A DNA stretch of 64,000 nucleotides from Vibrio agarilyticus (GTDB lineage: Bacteria > Pseudomonadota > Gammaproteobacteria > Enterobacterales > Vibrionaceae): positions 1 through 64,000 of the forward strand of contig NZ_JABAIK010000015.1 in the NCBI RefSeq assembly GCF_012641465.1, in the 5' to 3' direction. Shown here in pieces: positions 19,456-28,997 of this stretch. A program made the position numbers and the translations under genes. Below the pieces are notes generated by a model. That model ran no database searches and had not been told where the DNA came from. It saw only the letters and a program-made list of their open reading frames with translations. Position 1 is the first letter of the stretch, and the number at the start of each line of letters is the position of its first letter.

Positions 19456-21171
19456 ATGAAAAATCGCATCACCATGCTATTTGTCCTTGCCTTGGGTTGC
19501 CACTCTTTGTCATTAAGTGCCAATGAGGCAGAGCCTCATGACGGCCTGTCTCAACATCGCACGGTTGAGTCCTCAGTGGTTCCAAACTCCCCCATGCATT
19601 GGTTGGAGACTCAGGCTGGAAGCCGACTCTACGTTCAATTTCCAAAAGATGTCAGTCGAATCTACCAGCAAACGAATCAACAATTATTGTGGCAAAATGA
19701 TGAGGCTCTAAAGCAACTGAAAGAGCAGGTTCGCCTTTTACAAAAAGCCAATATTAGTCCTTTATTTGACCGTTATATCGAGCAGTTAACCCAATTTGAA
19801 CAGGAACAACGTTGGGTAGAGCATGATGTTTGGGCAACTGATATATTTCTTGTTTATACGGCGTATTTGGCCCAGTTGCCTGAGCACGGTGAGCAGTGGC
19901 TATTTACTCGAAAAAGCGCGGCGGTCGATCCAATGAGTCATATTGCGCCGCCAAGTGAGCGAATCGTCACTGAGCTTCAACTCCATGCGCTGCGAGGTGA
20001 GCTTGCTGATTATGTCGCTCAATTTCGTTCGCCACTGCAAAAGCATGTTGCCTTTCAACAAGCACATCAGACTTTAATTGAGCAAAGCAAACAAAATGTG
20101 GCACCCTACGTTCAACAAGGCTTACTTCGAGAAGGGGACAGACTCGTAAACCGAGCGGCGCTTTTGGCGCGTTTGGCTTTGGTGGGGATAACGCCCTCTG
20201 ACACGAATTTGCCGATGGATGAAACCTATTTTGACGCTCGTGCAGCCAGTGATCAATACGACTCGGCTTTTGATGAAGGCGCGTCGCTAGAAGCCCATGA
20301 GATCTATTTTGATCGCGGTTTGGTTGACGCGATAAAGTCGTTCCAAAAAATGCATGGGCTCAAGGTGGACGGCATTATAGGCCCAAATACATTACGCTGG
20401 CTGAATACCACACCAGCAGAACGTTTACGAATTCTAGCGCTGAACGCGGAGCGATCACGTTTGTGGCCGCAAGAGCGTGATTGGATCATCATGGTGAACG
20501 TGCCCAGTTATGAGGTACGTTACTGGGTAAATGGTGAAAAGGTTTTTGAATCTAATGTGATTGTGGGCAAAAAAGCGCGCAAAACGCCGATTATGGTAGG
20601 GCAATTAGAGTCGGTGATCCTCAATCCAACGTGGAATGTGCCGCGTAAAATTATGGTCGAAGACATTCTACCCAAAGTAAAGCGTAACCCCAACTTCCTA
20701 TCTAAGCAGCGCATTGATATTTTGCCGAGTTGGCGTTCGCGTAATGCGATTGATCCACGCAGAATTGACTGGGCAAACGTTAATCCGCGTCGTTTCCCTT
20801 ATAAAATGCGGCAGAAATCCGGAGCGGGCAATGCGTTAGGCTTGTATAAGTTTAATATTCCTAACGCTCGCGCTATCTTTTTGCATGACACACCAAGTAA
20901 AGAGCTGTTTAGTCATGACCGCAGAGCGTATAGCTCGGGTTGTGTAAGGGTTGAGCATGCTGATCAACTCGCAACGAAAATCATGGAAATACAGGGGCTT
21001 GAAGACAAATTTTTTGAAAAATCTCAACGAAGACGTGCCAATCAATCGATACCTCTAAAGCGGCAGGTCCCGGTTCATATCATCTATCAAACAGTGTGGT
21101 TTGAAGGCGATGTGGTTCAGTATCGTGATGATATTTACCGTTACGACCGCGATCTGGATCGAAAAGGGTAA
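19456..21171 (+). CDS. ldtD: L,D-transpeptidase, YcbB/LdtD family
   Basis: The ATG at 19456 has AGAGGAGC upstream and begins MKNRITMLFVLALGCHSLSLSANEA, a signal peptide. The 571-residue periplasmic enzyme forms 3-3 crosslinks in peptidoglycan. A peptidoglycan-binding helix bundle lies at residues about 275-315 (GLVDAIKSFQKMHGLKVDGIIGPNTLRWLN). The YkuD catalytic domain follows (about 345-525), with the active-site cysteine C496 in SSGCVRVEHAD and a histidine in IFLHDTPS. Size and domain order match LdtD. mepK and gloC follow, as in E. coli. Confidence 0.9.
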   Translation: MKNRITMLFVLALGCHSLSLSANEAEPHDGLSQHRTVESSVVPNSPMHWLETQAGSRLYVQFPKDVSRIYQQTNQQLLWQNDEALKQLKEQVRLLQKANISPLFDRYIEQLTQFEQEQRWVEHDVWATDIFLVYTAYLAQLPEHGEQWLFTRKSAAVDPMSHIAPPSERIVTELQLHALRGELADYVAQFRSPLQKHVAFQQAHQTLIEQSKQNVAPYVQQGLLREGDRLVNRAALLARLALVGITPSDTNLPMDETYFDARAASDQYDSAFDEGASLEAHEIYFDRGLVDAIKSFQKMHGLKVDGIIGPNTLRWLNTTPAERLRILALNAERSRLWPQERDWIIMVNVPSYEVRYWVNGEKVFESNVIVGKKARKTPIMVGQLESVILNPTWNVPRKIMVEDILPKVKRNPNFLSKQRIDILPSWRSRNAIDPRRIDWANVNPRRFPYKMRQKSGAGNALGLYKFNIPNARAIFLHDTPSKELFSHDRRAYSSGCVRVEHADQLATKIMEIQGLEDKFFEKSQRRRANQSIPLKRQVPVHIIYQTVWFEGDVVQYRDDIYRYDRDLDRKG

Positions 21172-21256
21172 AATTTATACAAAAATTTACAAAAGGCAGA
21201 AACTGTTTGCTGTTCAAATAGTAAGCAATAGATAACCACCTTATGGCACAAAAATG

Positions 21257-21284
21257 ACCGTCAAAGTGATTTGACGGTTTTTTG
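21257..21284 (+). terminator. Terminator between ldtD and mepK
   Basis: ACCGTCAAA pairs with TTTGACGGT around GTGA, followed by a T-run. It probably separates ldtD from the next unit. Confidence 0.85.
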
Positions 21285-21337
21285 TTCTTTGGGTAATGTG
21301 CGCAGCGTTATTTTATAAAGTTGTGAGTCGTACCCAA

Positions 21338-21892
21338 ATGCCATTAGATTTATCTCGCCGTCGTTTTTTGCAGTTCGCTGGTGCAGGAGTGGCATTAGCC
21401 GCCCTTCCTACTTGGGCAGGCACTTCATCCGATGCCCTCAAAGGCGTGTCGCGTACTTTACTATTGGGCAATATTCATACAGGTGAAAAATTAGAAACGT
21501 GTTACTTTGATGGCAGTAACTATGTTCAAAAAGAGTTAGATCGCTTAAATCATCATTGCCGCGATTTTCGTCGTAACGAGACCTATGCGATGGATAAACG
21601 CTTGTTTGATCAGTTAGTTGAAATCCAAAATCGTCTTGATAGCAAAGGGCGTATCATGATCATTTCCGGATATCGTTCACCCGCTACCAACAATGCGCTG
21701 CGCGCCAATTCGTCCGGGGTTGCGAAAAAAAGCTTTCACATGACTGGGCAAGCCATTGATTTTCGTATTGAAGGTGTCAAGTTAGCCAAAGTGCGCGAAG
21801 CGGCCTTGAGCTTGAAGGCGGGCGGGGTAGGCTACTATCCGAGCAGTGACTTTGTTCATATCGATACCGGTCATGTGCGTTCTTGGTCATAA
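21338..21892 (+). CDS. mepK: Murein endopeptidase MepK (YcbK, DUF882, M15-like)
   Basis: The ATG at 21338 gives a 184-residue product starting MPLDLSRRRFLQFAGAGVALAALPTWA, with a twin-arginine motif SRRRFLQ. Upstream in-frame starts exist (GTG at 21323 and the start at 21296), and no strong ribosome-binding site decides. The mature part has the LAS/M15 zinc motif: histidine and aspartate in SFHMTGQAIDF, and a second histidine in FVHIDTG, with the SGYRSPATN segment. E. coli MepK cleaves 3-3 crosslinks made by L,D-transpeptidases, so it acts opposite to the gene just upstream. Confidence 0.88.
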   Translation: MPLDLSRRRFLQFAGAGVALAALPTWAGTSSDALKGVSRTLLLGNIHTGEKLETCYFDGSNYVQKELDRLNHHCRDFRRNETYAMDKRLFDQLVEIQNRLDSKGRIMIISGYRSPATNNALRANSSGVAKKSFHMTGQAIDFRIEGVKLAKVREAALSLKAGGVGYYPSSDFVHIDTGHVRSWS

Positions 21893-21955
21893 ACTTGTAT
21901 TTCCGCGATGAGAGTGTCATAGTCTCGCGCAGTTTTATTTGCTTGAGGGCGTGCT

Positions 21956-22612
21956 ATGGCACTGAAATATCAAGTTGTTCCGGTAACAACATTTGCTCAA
22001 AATTGTTCCATTGTATGGTGTGATCAAACCATGAAGGGTGTCGTCATTGACCCAGGTGGTGATGTCGCGAAATTGGCACAAATTATCGGTGAGCTGGGTG
22101 TTCAGGTGGAATCGCTTGTGCTCACACACGGTCATTTAGACCATGTCGGTGGCAGTGAAACCTTGGCTGAGGCGCTGGGCAATACGCCGATCATTGGCCC
22201 ACATAAAGACGATAACTTTTGGCTACAAGGGCTTGAAAATCAAAGTCAAATGTTTGGTTTCCCGCTGACAAAAGCATTTGAGCCCGCGCAGTGGCTTGAT
22301 GAAGGCGATGTGATTCGCTTTGGTGATGAGCAGCTCAACGTCATTCATACACCGGGTCACACTCCTGGGCATGTTGTACTGTTTAGCCCAAGTGAGCGAT
22401 TGGCTTTTGTTGGCGACGTTTTGTTTCATGGCGCAATTGGTCGTACTGATTTTCCACGTGGTGATTTCAATACGCTCATCGCGTCAATCAAAAATAAACT
22501 GTGGCCATTAGGCAATGAAGTGGTGTTTGTTCCGGGACATGGCCCGTCATCGACATTTGGTCACGAGCGACGTACGAATCCTTTTGTCGCAGATGAAATG
22601 CCGCTGTACTAA
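21956..22612 (+). CDS. gloC: Metallo-beta-lactamase-fold hydrolase, glyoxalase II type GloC (YcbL)
   Basis: This 218-residue enzyme has the metal-binding motif THGHLDHVGG, then HTPGHTPGH, a conserved aspartate in FVGDVLF, and the late histidine in VPGHGPSS. This is the short single-domain glyoxalase II type, which hydrolyses S-lactoylglutathione. In E. coli YcbL is the second glyoxalase II, GloC. It follows mepK in the conserved ldtD-mepK-ycbL order. No signal peptide is present, so it is cytoplasmic. Confidence 0.88.
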   Translation: MALKYQVVPVTTFAQNCSIVWCDQTMKGVVIDPGGDVAKLAQIIGELGVQVESLVLTHGHLDHVGGSETLAEALGNTPIIGPHKDDNFWLQGLENQSQMFGFPLTKAFEPAQWLDEGDVIRFGDEQLNVIHTPGHTPGHVVLFSPSERLAFVGDVLFHGAIGRTDFPRGDFNTLIASIKNKLWPLGNEVVFVPGHGPSSTFGHERRTNPFVADEMPLY

Positions 22613-22634
22613 TCCTTTATTAAAAGCGAGCGTT

Positions 22635-23330
22635 CTATGAATCCTCGCTCTTAATTGAAGGTTCTGCTGCTGCTAAATAACGCCGAGTCAGTCCAATAAA
22701 ATCCTCGGCGTCGCGGTCCAGATCTTGAGCTGAAATAAATAAGTCGAAGTCATGAAATTGGCGCTGGTGGCGCATTCGGTTTGCAAGCATTGCGACCAAT
22801 CCAGTGTAGTAACCCCCGTTTGATTTTTTGACTGGCGACGTATCTAATACCAGATCTTCAAAACGCGCTACCATGCTAGATTGCTGCGCGCCAAGGTAGA
22901 GCAGCGCTCGTTGCCCGAGCAACATATCGCTGATGATCCTCGGACAAATGGCTTCTAAAACAGGCTCGTATCGTTTGAGCTTGATACCTATCCAAGGCAG
23001 TGGTTGATGCCATCCATCTTTTTCATGAGTGCAAAGCCCAATTCGTTCAATATTATTCCATTTTACCACCCATCCTCCTTTTGCTAGATGTTGCTGAAAG
23101 TGGCTGTCGGTCAGCGTATAACGGACACGGCTTTTCTCGATCAGCACAATAGCAAAACCCAATGCTGAACCTGCGAGTGCGAGTGTTAAAATCACATGTT
23201 GCCAGCTAGGTGCGTAAACAATGAGGAGAACCAGACCTAAGGTTGCAGCAAGGGTGACAACCCGGCTCAGTGAAGAGCTGTAGCGGAAACGGTGATTTTG
23301 TAGCTGTAGTGTCGGCATGAAGGTAAGCAT
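22635..23330 (-). CDS. DUF2982 family membrane protein
   Basis: This 231-residue protein has two adjacent transmembrane segments near the N-terminus (residues about 22-42 and 47-65, VVTLAATLGLVLLIVYA and VILTLALAGSALGFAIVLI), followed by a cytoplasmic domain. The domain has WKVNN-like and PLPWIGIKLKRYEP segments that I associate with DUF2982. A second ATG at 23318 is a possible start. It converges on gloC, and the 22-base gap plus the last codons holds a weak AGCGAG/CTCGCT stem that may end both transcripts. The function is unknown. Confidence 0.65.
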   Translation of the reverse strand: MLTFMPTLQLQNHRFRYSSSLSRVVTLAATLGLVLLIVYAPSWQHVILTLALAGSALGFAIVLIEKSRVRYTLTDSHFQQHLAKGGWVVKWNNIERIGLCTHEKDGWHQPLPWIGIKLKRYEPVLEAICPRIISDMLLGQRALLYLGAQQSSMVARFEDLVLDTSPVKKSNGGYYTGLVAMLANRMRHQRQFHDFDLFISAQDLDRDAEDFIGLTRRYLAAAEPSIKSEDS

Positions 23331-23609
23331 CCATCGCGATGGGCCATAACTATTTGTACTTGTTTGTGTCGGGTGATGATCACTCCATTAAGTCAGCTAA
23401 AGAGACTGATACTGCACAAAACTTGTAAGTTCCTATCGACGTGTTGCGCAGAGCAAAATTTTAGCGGCATTATTCCACTTTGGTCTATGAGGACTCATTT
23501 TTCCACAGCAAAAATCGCGAAACCCTACAAATTGAACGTAAATTTTGGTATAAACGCGCTTCAAAATTTCATCCCCTGTTGAATAAGCAGTGAACTGGAG
23601 ATATACGGA

Positions 23610-24011
23610 ATGAGACTTGCTCATAAGCGCAAAGTGCAGTTGAAATTGCAAAAGCGAATCAAAGCAACGGTCGCCTCATTGGTTGCGAACAACGCGGTTA
23701 AGCCTGTTACTAAAAAACTTGCGGCAGAGGTTCGTAAGGTAGAGACGGTTGCAGTCGAACACACTCAGTTGGCAACAGAAATCGCAGCCAACCCGGTTGG
23801 CGTTACTCTTACGCCAAAACAGCAGCAAGTTCTAGACATCGTTGCAGCGAATGCGGAAGGTATTAACCCCAAAGGCATTGGTCTAGCGGCAGGGCAAGAC
23901 GATGCTAAAGCTGCGTCGTGGGCAACAGGTGCGTTGAAAAAACTACTAGAAGAAAATCTGGTAGTGAGAGAGCAAGTTGCGAGCAATAAAGTCATTTATA
24001 AGCGCGCATAA
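23610..24011 (+). CDS. Small basic winged-helix-like protein (133 aa)
   Basis: The N-terminal third is strongly basic and helical (MRLAHKRKVQLKLQKRIKAT). A variable linker follows, and residues about 65-133 look like a winged helix: LTPKQQQVLDIVAAN, then GLAAGQDDAKAASWATGALKKLLEENLV, then a short strand pair REQVASNKVIYKR. It is probably a DNA-binding protein, resembling MarR-like annotated proteins in vibrios. No target or partner can be inferred. A terminator follows, so it is a single-gene unit. Confidence 0.6.
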   Translation: MRLAHKRKVQLKLQKRIKATVASLVANNAVKPVTKKLAAEVRKVETVAVEHTQLATEIAANPVGVTLTPKQQQVLDIVAANAEGINPKGIGLAAGQDDAKAASWATGALKKLLEENLVVREQVASNKVIYKRA

Positions 24012-24033
24012 CGGTTCATCCGTTTCAATCTCT

Positions 24034-24064
24034 AAGGCAGTCACTCACTATGACTGCCTTTTTA
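24034..24064 (+). terminator. Terminator after the 133-residue gene
   Basis: AAGGCAGTCA pairs with TGACTGCCTT around a 7-base loop, followed by TTTAT. Confidence 0.88.
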
Positions 24065-24087
24065 TTTGCCGTCTTAAAGCATTAGCG

Positions 24088-25152
24088 TTACGATGCTGCG
24101 TCGCCTGTCGTCGGTGCGGGGTCAATATGTGGCAGTTTGATCACGGAAAGTGTATAAGGAGGCTCACTGGATTTATTCACCATCTCAGGAAAATCAAACA
24201 CCGCATCAAAGTTGAATACGATCAGTTCGTCACCGCGCACGATAACTTCGGAAGGCGCATCAAGTTCTCCTTTGGCACCATCGGTATTCTCATTTTGAGC
24301 TAAGACATCAACACGACCATCACTGTCAATCGCAAACACGGCGTTTGCAAACAAATCGGCAATGAAAATTTGCTGGCGTGTTGAATCCCACACCATGCCA
24401 TCTGGCCCAACGAGCCCCTGAGCGAAAACCCGTGAATGCAGTTTATCGCCGTTTTCATCAACGTAGGTTTTCATCACCGTGCCGTCGTCCATAATCCCCA
24501 CGTAGAAATGCCCATCATCATCTATGGCGACGCCATTGGCGCCAAAGCCGAGATGACCGTTAGACACATAACGCTCAAACATGTGCGGATCGAGGGTTTT
24601 TCCATCGGTATAGCGTGGTATGCGTAGTGGGTTGTGCGCATCCAACTCGCTAAGGTTGACGCGGTAAAGGGCACTAATACTGTAGTTGCCGGCATCGGTG
24701 AACACATTGGTGTCGGTGATATAGAGATCATCACCTTTCCAGATAATACCATTAGGAAACATAAACCCGCTAGCGACCACTTCACACCCTTTAGCCTGCC
24801 CGCCTTCAACTCGAATACGTAATATTCTGGACTCGCCCTCACCATGCGGAAACCAAAGTTGTAAATCGGCGACATATAAATGGCCGTCAGGGCCAAAGGC
24901 GATCCCCATAGGGGCTGAGAGTCCAGAAGCCGGAAGCGCGTCCGACTCTTTGAACTGATACCAAACTGACAATTTATTGTCAGGGGTGATCATCCCAATA
25001 GTGGGAAGTGATGCTCGTCCTCCGCTTTGTTCTACCAAATCATTGTGCAGGTTAGGCGAAGAAAAATAGACATTGCCAGAGCTGTCTTTCGCGGCACTCG
25101 CAGGAGAGTTGAAGTGATCGGGCAAGTCAAACAGTAACGAAGAAGATGACAT
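24088..25152 (-). CDS. SMP-30/gluconolactonase/LRE-family beta-propeller protein
   Basis: This 354-residue protein has no signal peptide. It shows the repeated six-bladed propeller strands of SMP-30-type proteins: APMGIAFGPDGHLYVADL, FPNGIIWKGDDLYITDTN, GANGVAIDDDGHFYVG and GPDGMVWDSTRQQIFIADL. Members hydrolyse sugar lactones or similar esters in the cytoplasm, but many have unknown substrates. It lies at the left border of the beta-glucan locus, transcribed away from it. No operator of the locus type lies near its start, so it may be unrelated. The catalytic metal ligands cannot be assigned with certainty. Confidence 0.7.
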   Translation of the reverse strand: MSSSSLLFDLPDHFNSPASAAKDSSGNVYFSSPNLHNDLVEQSGGRASLPTIGMITPDNKLSVWYQFKESDALPASGLSAPMGIAFGPDGHLYVADLQLWFPHGEGESRILRIRVEGGQAKGCEVVASGFMFPNGIIWKGDDLYITDTNVFTDAGNYSISALYRVNLSELDAHNPLRIPRYTDGKTLDPHMFERYVSNGHLGFGANGVAIDDDGHFYVGIMDDGTVMKTYVDENGDKLHSRVFAQGLVGPDGMVWDSTRQQIFIADLFANAVFAIDSDGRVDVLAQNENTDGAKGELDAPSEVIVRGDELIVFNFDAVFDFPEMVNKSSEPPYTLSVIKLPHIDPAPTTGDAAS

Positions 25153-25187
25153 AGATAGCAGGCCTCTCGGTTAATAAAGTCACGGTG

Positions 25188-25381
25188 ATACCCAGTCCAT
25201 TTGAAGCGGCAGCGTTTTTGGTTCACAAGCTTTTTGGTAGCAACCTGTTCATCAACAATCGGTCTATCAACGACATAGGGGTAGCCCGAAAACCTCATCA
25301 CATGGTTTGCCTATGTTAATGGGTTGCTCACTAGATCTACGCAATAATCGCTAAACCGTATTTTCAATCGGTTTGGGTATA
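25188..25381 (+). repeat. Strongly degenerate, enlarged ERIC element
   Basis: ATACCCAGTCCATTTGAAGCGGCAGCG at the left, AACCTCATCACATGG in the core and GGTTTGGGTATA at the right follow the ERIC order. The element is 194 bases and has unrelated filler, so it is an old copy. Confidence 0.45.
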
Positions 25382-25681
25382 TTTGATTGAAAGCATAGTT
25401 ATGTTTGCCCAATTACCCAAAGCGAGATGCCGTGATTTGATGATAAATTTCGCTTACGTATCAATTGTTATACCCACGGCGGATTTCATCACCTTCTTGT
25501 TGACGTCGCGACGCTTTTTTCGCCCAAAAACGATATTCTGTGCGTTAAAAATAGGTTACTCGTTCCCAATGGTTTTGTAGGGTCGAAGGGGAAGTGGCAC
25601 GTTTTACTTCACATTTTCTTTCTTGAGTTTATTTTTTCATAGACTTTCTATAGGGAAGAGGGGTAAGTTCCTTACTTAAAA

Positions 25682-25693
25682 GTAAGCGCTTTC
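25682..25693. promoter_or_regulatory. LacI-type operator 1
   Basis: GTAAGCGCTTTC, one of two operators in front of the phosphorylase gene. Its centre is 20 bases from that of the next site. Confidence 0.7.
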
Positions 25694-25701
25694 ATAAAAT
25701 T

Positions 25702-25713
25702 GAAAGCGCTTAC
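25702..25713. promoter_or_regulatory. LacI-type operator 2
   Basis: GAAAGCGCTTAC, 105 bases upstream of the phosphorylase start. Confidence 0.75.
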
Positions 25714-25817
25714 AAACTTGCGTGATTGAACACCGACGTTCACCCAATGTGCGACCTGAACATTGTGGCGTTATGCCACTTTAGTCTGGGGAAGCCAACA
25801 TTAGAAATCGAATTATT

Positions 25818-28800
25818 ATGACCAAAGAATACTACCTAGAAAATGAAGAGTTCGTAATCAATGATTATGATCTTAAAAAGACGTTCTCATCGTTCTTGCC
25901 TGGACTTGCCGGCAAGAAGGGCATTCCTTTGTGGGCGTTTTATGTTAACCGAGGCCAAGGGCTATGCTCATTTGGTGTGGAAAATAAAGATAATCCGATT
26001 CTAGAGTTTTCTCCGGCAGTCACGGCTTATCAAAATGTGAGTCGTGTGGGTTTTCGCACGTTTGCAAAAATGGATGGTCAGGTTTACGAGTTTTTTGGCT
26101 CAGAACGCTGCGAAAATACCACGCGTAAAATGCACATCAAACGTGGCCAATTCAAAATTACTGAAGAAAACCGTCGTCTTGGTTTGATGGTTCAAGTGAC
26201 CTATTTTGGTCTGCCTAACGACAACCTAGCTGCGATTATGCGCAAAGTTGAAATTACCGATTTATCGGGCGCGCCACGTTCGTTTGAGCTGCTTGATGGT
26301 ATTTCTCAAATTTTACCGTTTGGTACACCAAATGCGTTGTTTAAAGAAATGTCGAACTTGCTACGCAGTTGGATGGACGTGTTTAACATGGAAAACCAAG
26401 TGCCGTTTTTCAAAATGCGTTCCACCACATCAGATAGTGCAGAAGTCGGCACGTTAGATAAAGGCAACTTTTACTTATCGTTTGCTAATGAACGTTTGAT
26501 CACGCCAATTGTGGATGGCGAGCTGGTGTTTGGTCACGACAATTCAATGACCACCCCGGTTTCGTTTGCACGCTACTCGCTTGCGGAATTGGCACAGCGA
26601 GAGCAGGTGACTGCGAATAAAATCCCTGTCGGCTTTACCCCAGTGGATTTAACCTTGGGCGCGAATGAAACCTTCACATTGCGCACCATTATTGGCCATG
26701 CTCATGACGTGGATCTTCTCAACGCGAAAGTGGCAACCATGGTGTCAAGTGCCTACTTTGATGAAAAAGAGCGTGAGTCTGAAACGGTCATTAATGAACT
26801 TGTTAAAGACGTAGCATGTCAAACCGCCAACCCACTGTTTGATGAATACATCAAACAAAACTATCTCGATAACATTCTTCGCGGCGGCTATCCGCTGGTG
26901 TTTGAATCGGAAGAAAAGAATCACGTTTACCATGTTTTCTCTCGCAAACACGGCGATCTGGAGCGAGACTACAACTTCTTCAACGTTGCACCGGAATACT
27001 TCTCGCAAGGTAACGGTAACTTTCGTGATGTGTGTCAAAACCGCCGCGTAGATTCGCTGTTTAATCCGAAAGTGGGTGACTTTAACGTTCTTCTATTTGC
27101 CTCTTTGATTCAACTTGATGGTTACAACCCACTCGGTGTGAATGGTTCGACGTTTGAATTGGTGAAAGGAACCGACATTCACGCCTTGGTTGAAGCGAAC
27201 TTTGTCAATGGCCACGACGTGATGCGCGATGTGCTTGCAGGTAAATTTACCCCAGGCGTCATCATTAACACCATGGCAAACCAAGCTATCACGTCAAATT
27301 TCGATGACATGACATTGCTTGCGAACCTGCTAAAACACGCGGATCAAAATATTGAAGCAAGCTTTGGCGAAGGCTTCTGGGTTGACCACTGGACATATAT
27401 TTTGGATTTGGTGGAAGCGCATTTAGCGGTGAATCCAGATACCAAACAAGCATTACTGTTTGATAATCACGACTACAAGTATTACTCCTCTCCGGTCACT
27501 GTACTGCCACGCGATGAAAAAACGGTTATTACCAAATCAGGCGAAGTGCGTCGCTATGGTTCACTCATGCATAACGATGACGAAAAGATCAAGCGTCTCG
27601 GTATGGATGTGAAAGGGTCAAACTGGGCGGTTGATTCACACGGTGACGTGCTCAAAACCAACCTGTTTAGTAAATTGTTTACTCTGGCCTTTAACAAGTT
27701 CACCACCTTGGATCCTGAAGGCATCGGTATCGAGATGGAGTCAGATAAGCCGGGTTGGAATGATGCAATGAATGGCTTACCTGGTCTTTTTGGCTCGGGT
27801 GTTTCAGAAAGTGTTGAATTGCTGCGTTTGGTTACGTTCTTGCAGCAAGAGGCGCAGGCTCAAGGTGCGATGCGCCTACCTGCTGAGTTTACCGAGTATG
27901 TTGCCAAGGTCGATGCGGTACTGAACAGTGAAACGAGCGGCTTTGCCTACTGGGATGCGGTATCAAGCTTGCGTGAATCATACCGTGACGCCGTGCGCTT
28001 TACTGTAGTGTCTAACGATGAGCACGTTAATGTGTCTGATGTCACGGCGCTACTGGGTAAAATGGCGGCCAAGCTTGAACAGGGCCTTGAAAAAGCACAG
28101 GCGCTGTGTGATGGCGTGCTGCCTACGTTCTTGTACTTTGAAGCGACTCAGCACCAACCTATTATGGAAGACGGCGCTGCGAAGATTGGCCATTACGGCC
28201 TGCCACTGACCAAAGTTGAAGCCTTTAAGCTGCATGTATTGCCACGTTTCCTTGAAGCGCCTGCACGCATGTTAAAAATCTCAACGGACATGGAAGCTAA
28301 CCGCGCCGCGTACGGCAAAATTAAAGCGACTGAGATCTACGATCAGCAGCTAGGGCAGTTTAAGACCAGTGAATGCTTGAATGAAATGAGCCTCGAAATT
28401 GGCCGAGCTCGTGCCTTTACCAAAGGGTGGCTTGAGCGTGAATCTAACTTCTTGCACATGAACTACAAGTTCTTGCTTGGTTTGCTCAAATCGGGCATGC
28501 ATCAAGAGTTCTTTAACGAAATTCAAACCAACCTTGTGTGCTTCATGGATCCAGAAGTGTACGGACGCAGTATTCTTGAGAACTCTTCGTTTATTGCGCC
28601 AACCTGTAACCCAGATCCTATGGTACATGGTCAAGGTTTTGTCGCACGTTTGTCGGGTTCAACGGTTGAAATGTTGCACATGTGGACGCTAATGATGTTT
28701 GGTGATAAGCCATTTATCATGCAAAATGACGCGCTCACGTTGAATCTGCAACCTGCATTACCTGCCGAGTTTTTCGATGCAAATAATGAAGTATCGTTCT

Positions 28801-28988
28801 GCTTCCTCGGTTCAACGAAAGTCACGTACGTTAACTCAGCGCGAGTCAACACGTTTGATGCGTTTAATGTTAGCGAATACGAGCTTACGTTCGCTAATGG
28901 TGAACGTAAGGTGGTTAACAGCGTCATTGGCGAAGACGCGCAAGCGTTGCGTCGTGGTGATGTTGCTGAGCTGCGCGTGATTTTCTAA
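25818..28988 (+). CDS. Beta-1,3-glucan phosphorylase-like protein (GH94/GH149/GH161 type)
   Basis: This 1056-residue protein has no signal peptide, so it is cytoplasmic. An N-terminal beta-sandwich-like half (residues about 1-330) is followed by an (alpha/alpha)6-barrel region. In GH94-type phosphorylases the general acid is the aspartate of a W-N-D motif. Here it is D649 in PGWNDAMNGLPGLFGSG. Such enzymes split beta-glucosidic bonds with phosphate and release glucose-1-phosphate. The length exceeds GH94 (about 800) and fits GH149/GH161 1,3-glucan phosphorylases. Neighbours (GH16, GH81, GH3) and two operators support a laminari-oligosaccharide substrate, but the exact family needs a search. 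Automatic annotation might call it cellobiose phosphorylase. Confidence 0.75.
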   Translation: MTKEYYLENEEFVINDYDLKKTFSSFLPGLAGKKGIPLWAFYVNRGQGLCSFGVENKDNPILEFSPAVTAYQNVSRVGFRTFAKMDGQVYEFFGSERCENTTRKMHIKRGQFKITEENRRLGLMVQVTYFGLPNDNLAAIMRKVEITDLSGAPRSFELLDGISQILPFGTPNALFKEMSNLLRSWMDVFNMENQVPFFKMRSTTSDSAEVGTLDKGNFYLSFANERLITPIVDGELVFGHDNSMTTPVSFARYSLAELAQREQVTANKIPVGFTPVDLTLGANETFTLRTIIGHAHDVDLLNAKVATMVSSAYFDEKERESETVINELVKDVACQTANPLFDEYIKQNYLDNILRGGYPLVFESEEKNHVYHVFSRKHGDLERDYNFFNVAPEYFSQGNGNFRDVCQNRRVDSLFNPKVGDFNVLLFASLIQLDGYNPLGVNGSTFELVKGTDIHALVEANFVNGHDVMRDVLAGKFTPGVIINTMANQAITSNFDDMTLLANLLKHADQNIEASFGEGFWVDHWTYILDLVEAHLAVNPDTKQALLFDNHDYKYYSSPVTVLPRDEKTVITKSGEVRRYGSLMHNDDEKIKRLGMDVKGSNWAVDSHGDVLKTNLFSKLFTLAFNKFTTLDPEGIGIEMESDKPGWNDAMNGLPGLFGSGVSESVELLRLVTFLQQEAQAQGAMRLPAEFTEYVAKVDAVLNSETSGFAYWDAVSSLRESYRDAVRFTVVSNDEHVNVSDVTALLGKMAAKLEQGLEKAQALCDGVLPTFLYFEATQHQPIMEDGAAKIGHYGLPLTKVEAFKLHVLPRFLEAPARMLKISTDMEANRAAYGKIKATEIYDQQLGQFKTSECLNEMSLEIGRARAFTKGWLERESNFLHMNYKFLLGLLKSGMHQEFFNEIQTNLVCFMDPEVYGRSILENSSFIAPTCNPDPMVHGQGFVARLSGSTVEMLHMWTLMMFGDKPFIMQNDALTLNLQPALPAEFFDANNEVSFCFLGSTKVTYVNSARVNTFDAFNVSEYELTFANGERKVVNSVIGEDAQALRRGDVAELRVIF

Positions 28989-28997
28989 TTCCCAACC

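Larger units (their letters stand above)
25153..25817. other. Intergenic region upstream of the phosphorylase gene
   Basis: About 665 bases holding a degenerate ERIC (25188-25381) and two LacI-type operators 20 bases apart. The middle part (25390-25660) is AT-rich with no gene I can support. Confidence 0.5.

Noticed and set aside
25383-25580. 65-residue frame in the intergenic region before the phosphorylase
   Set aside because: No start signal; it overlaps the promoter region and shows no family features.
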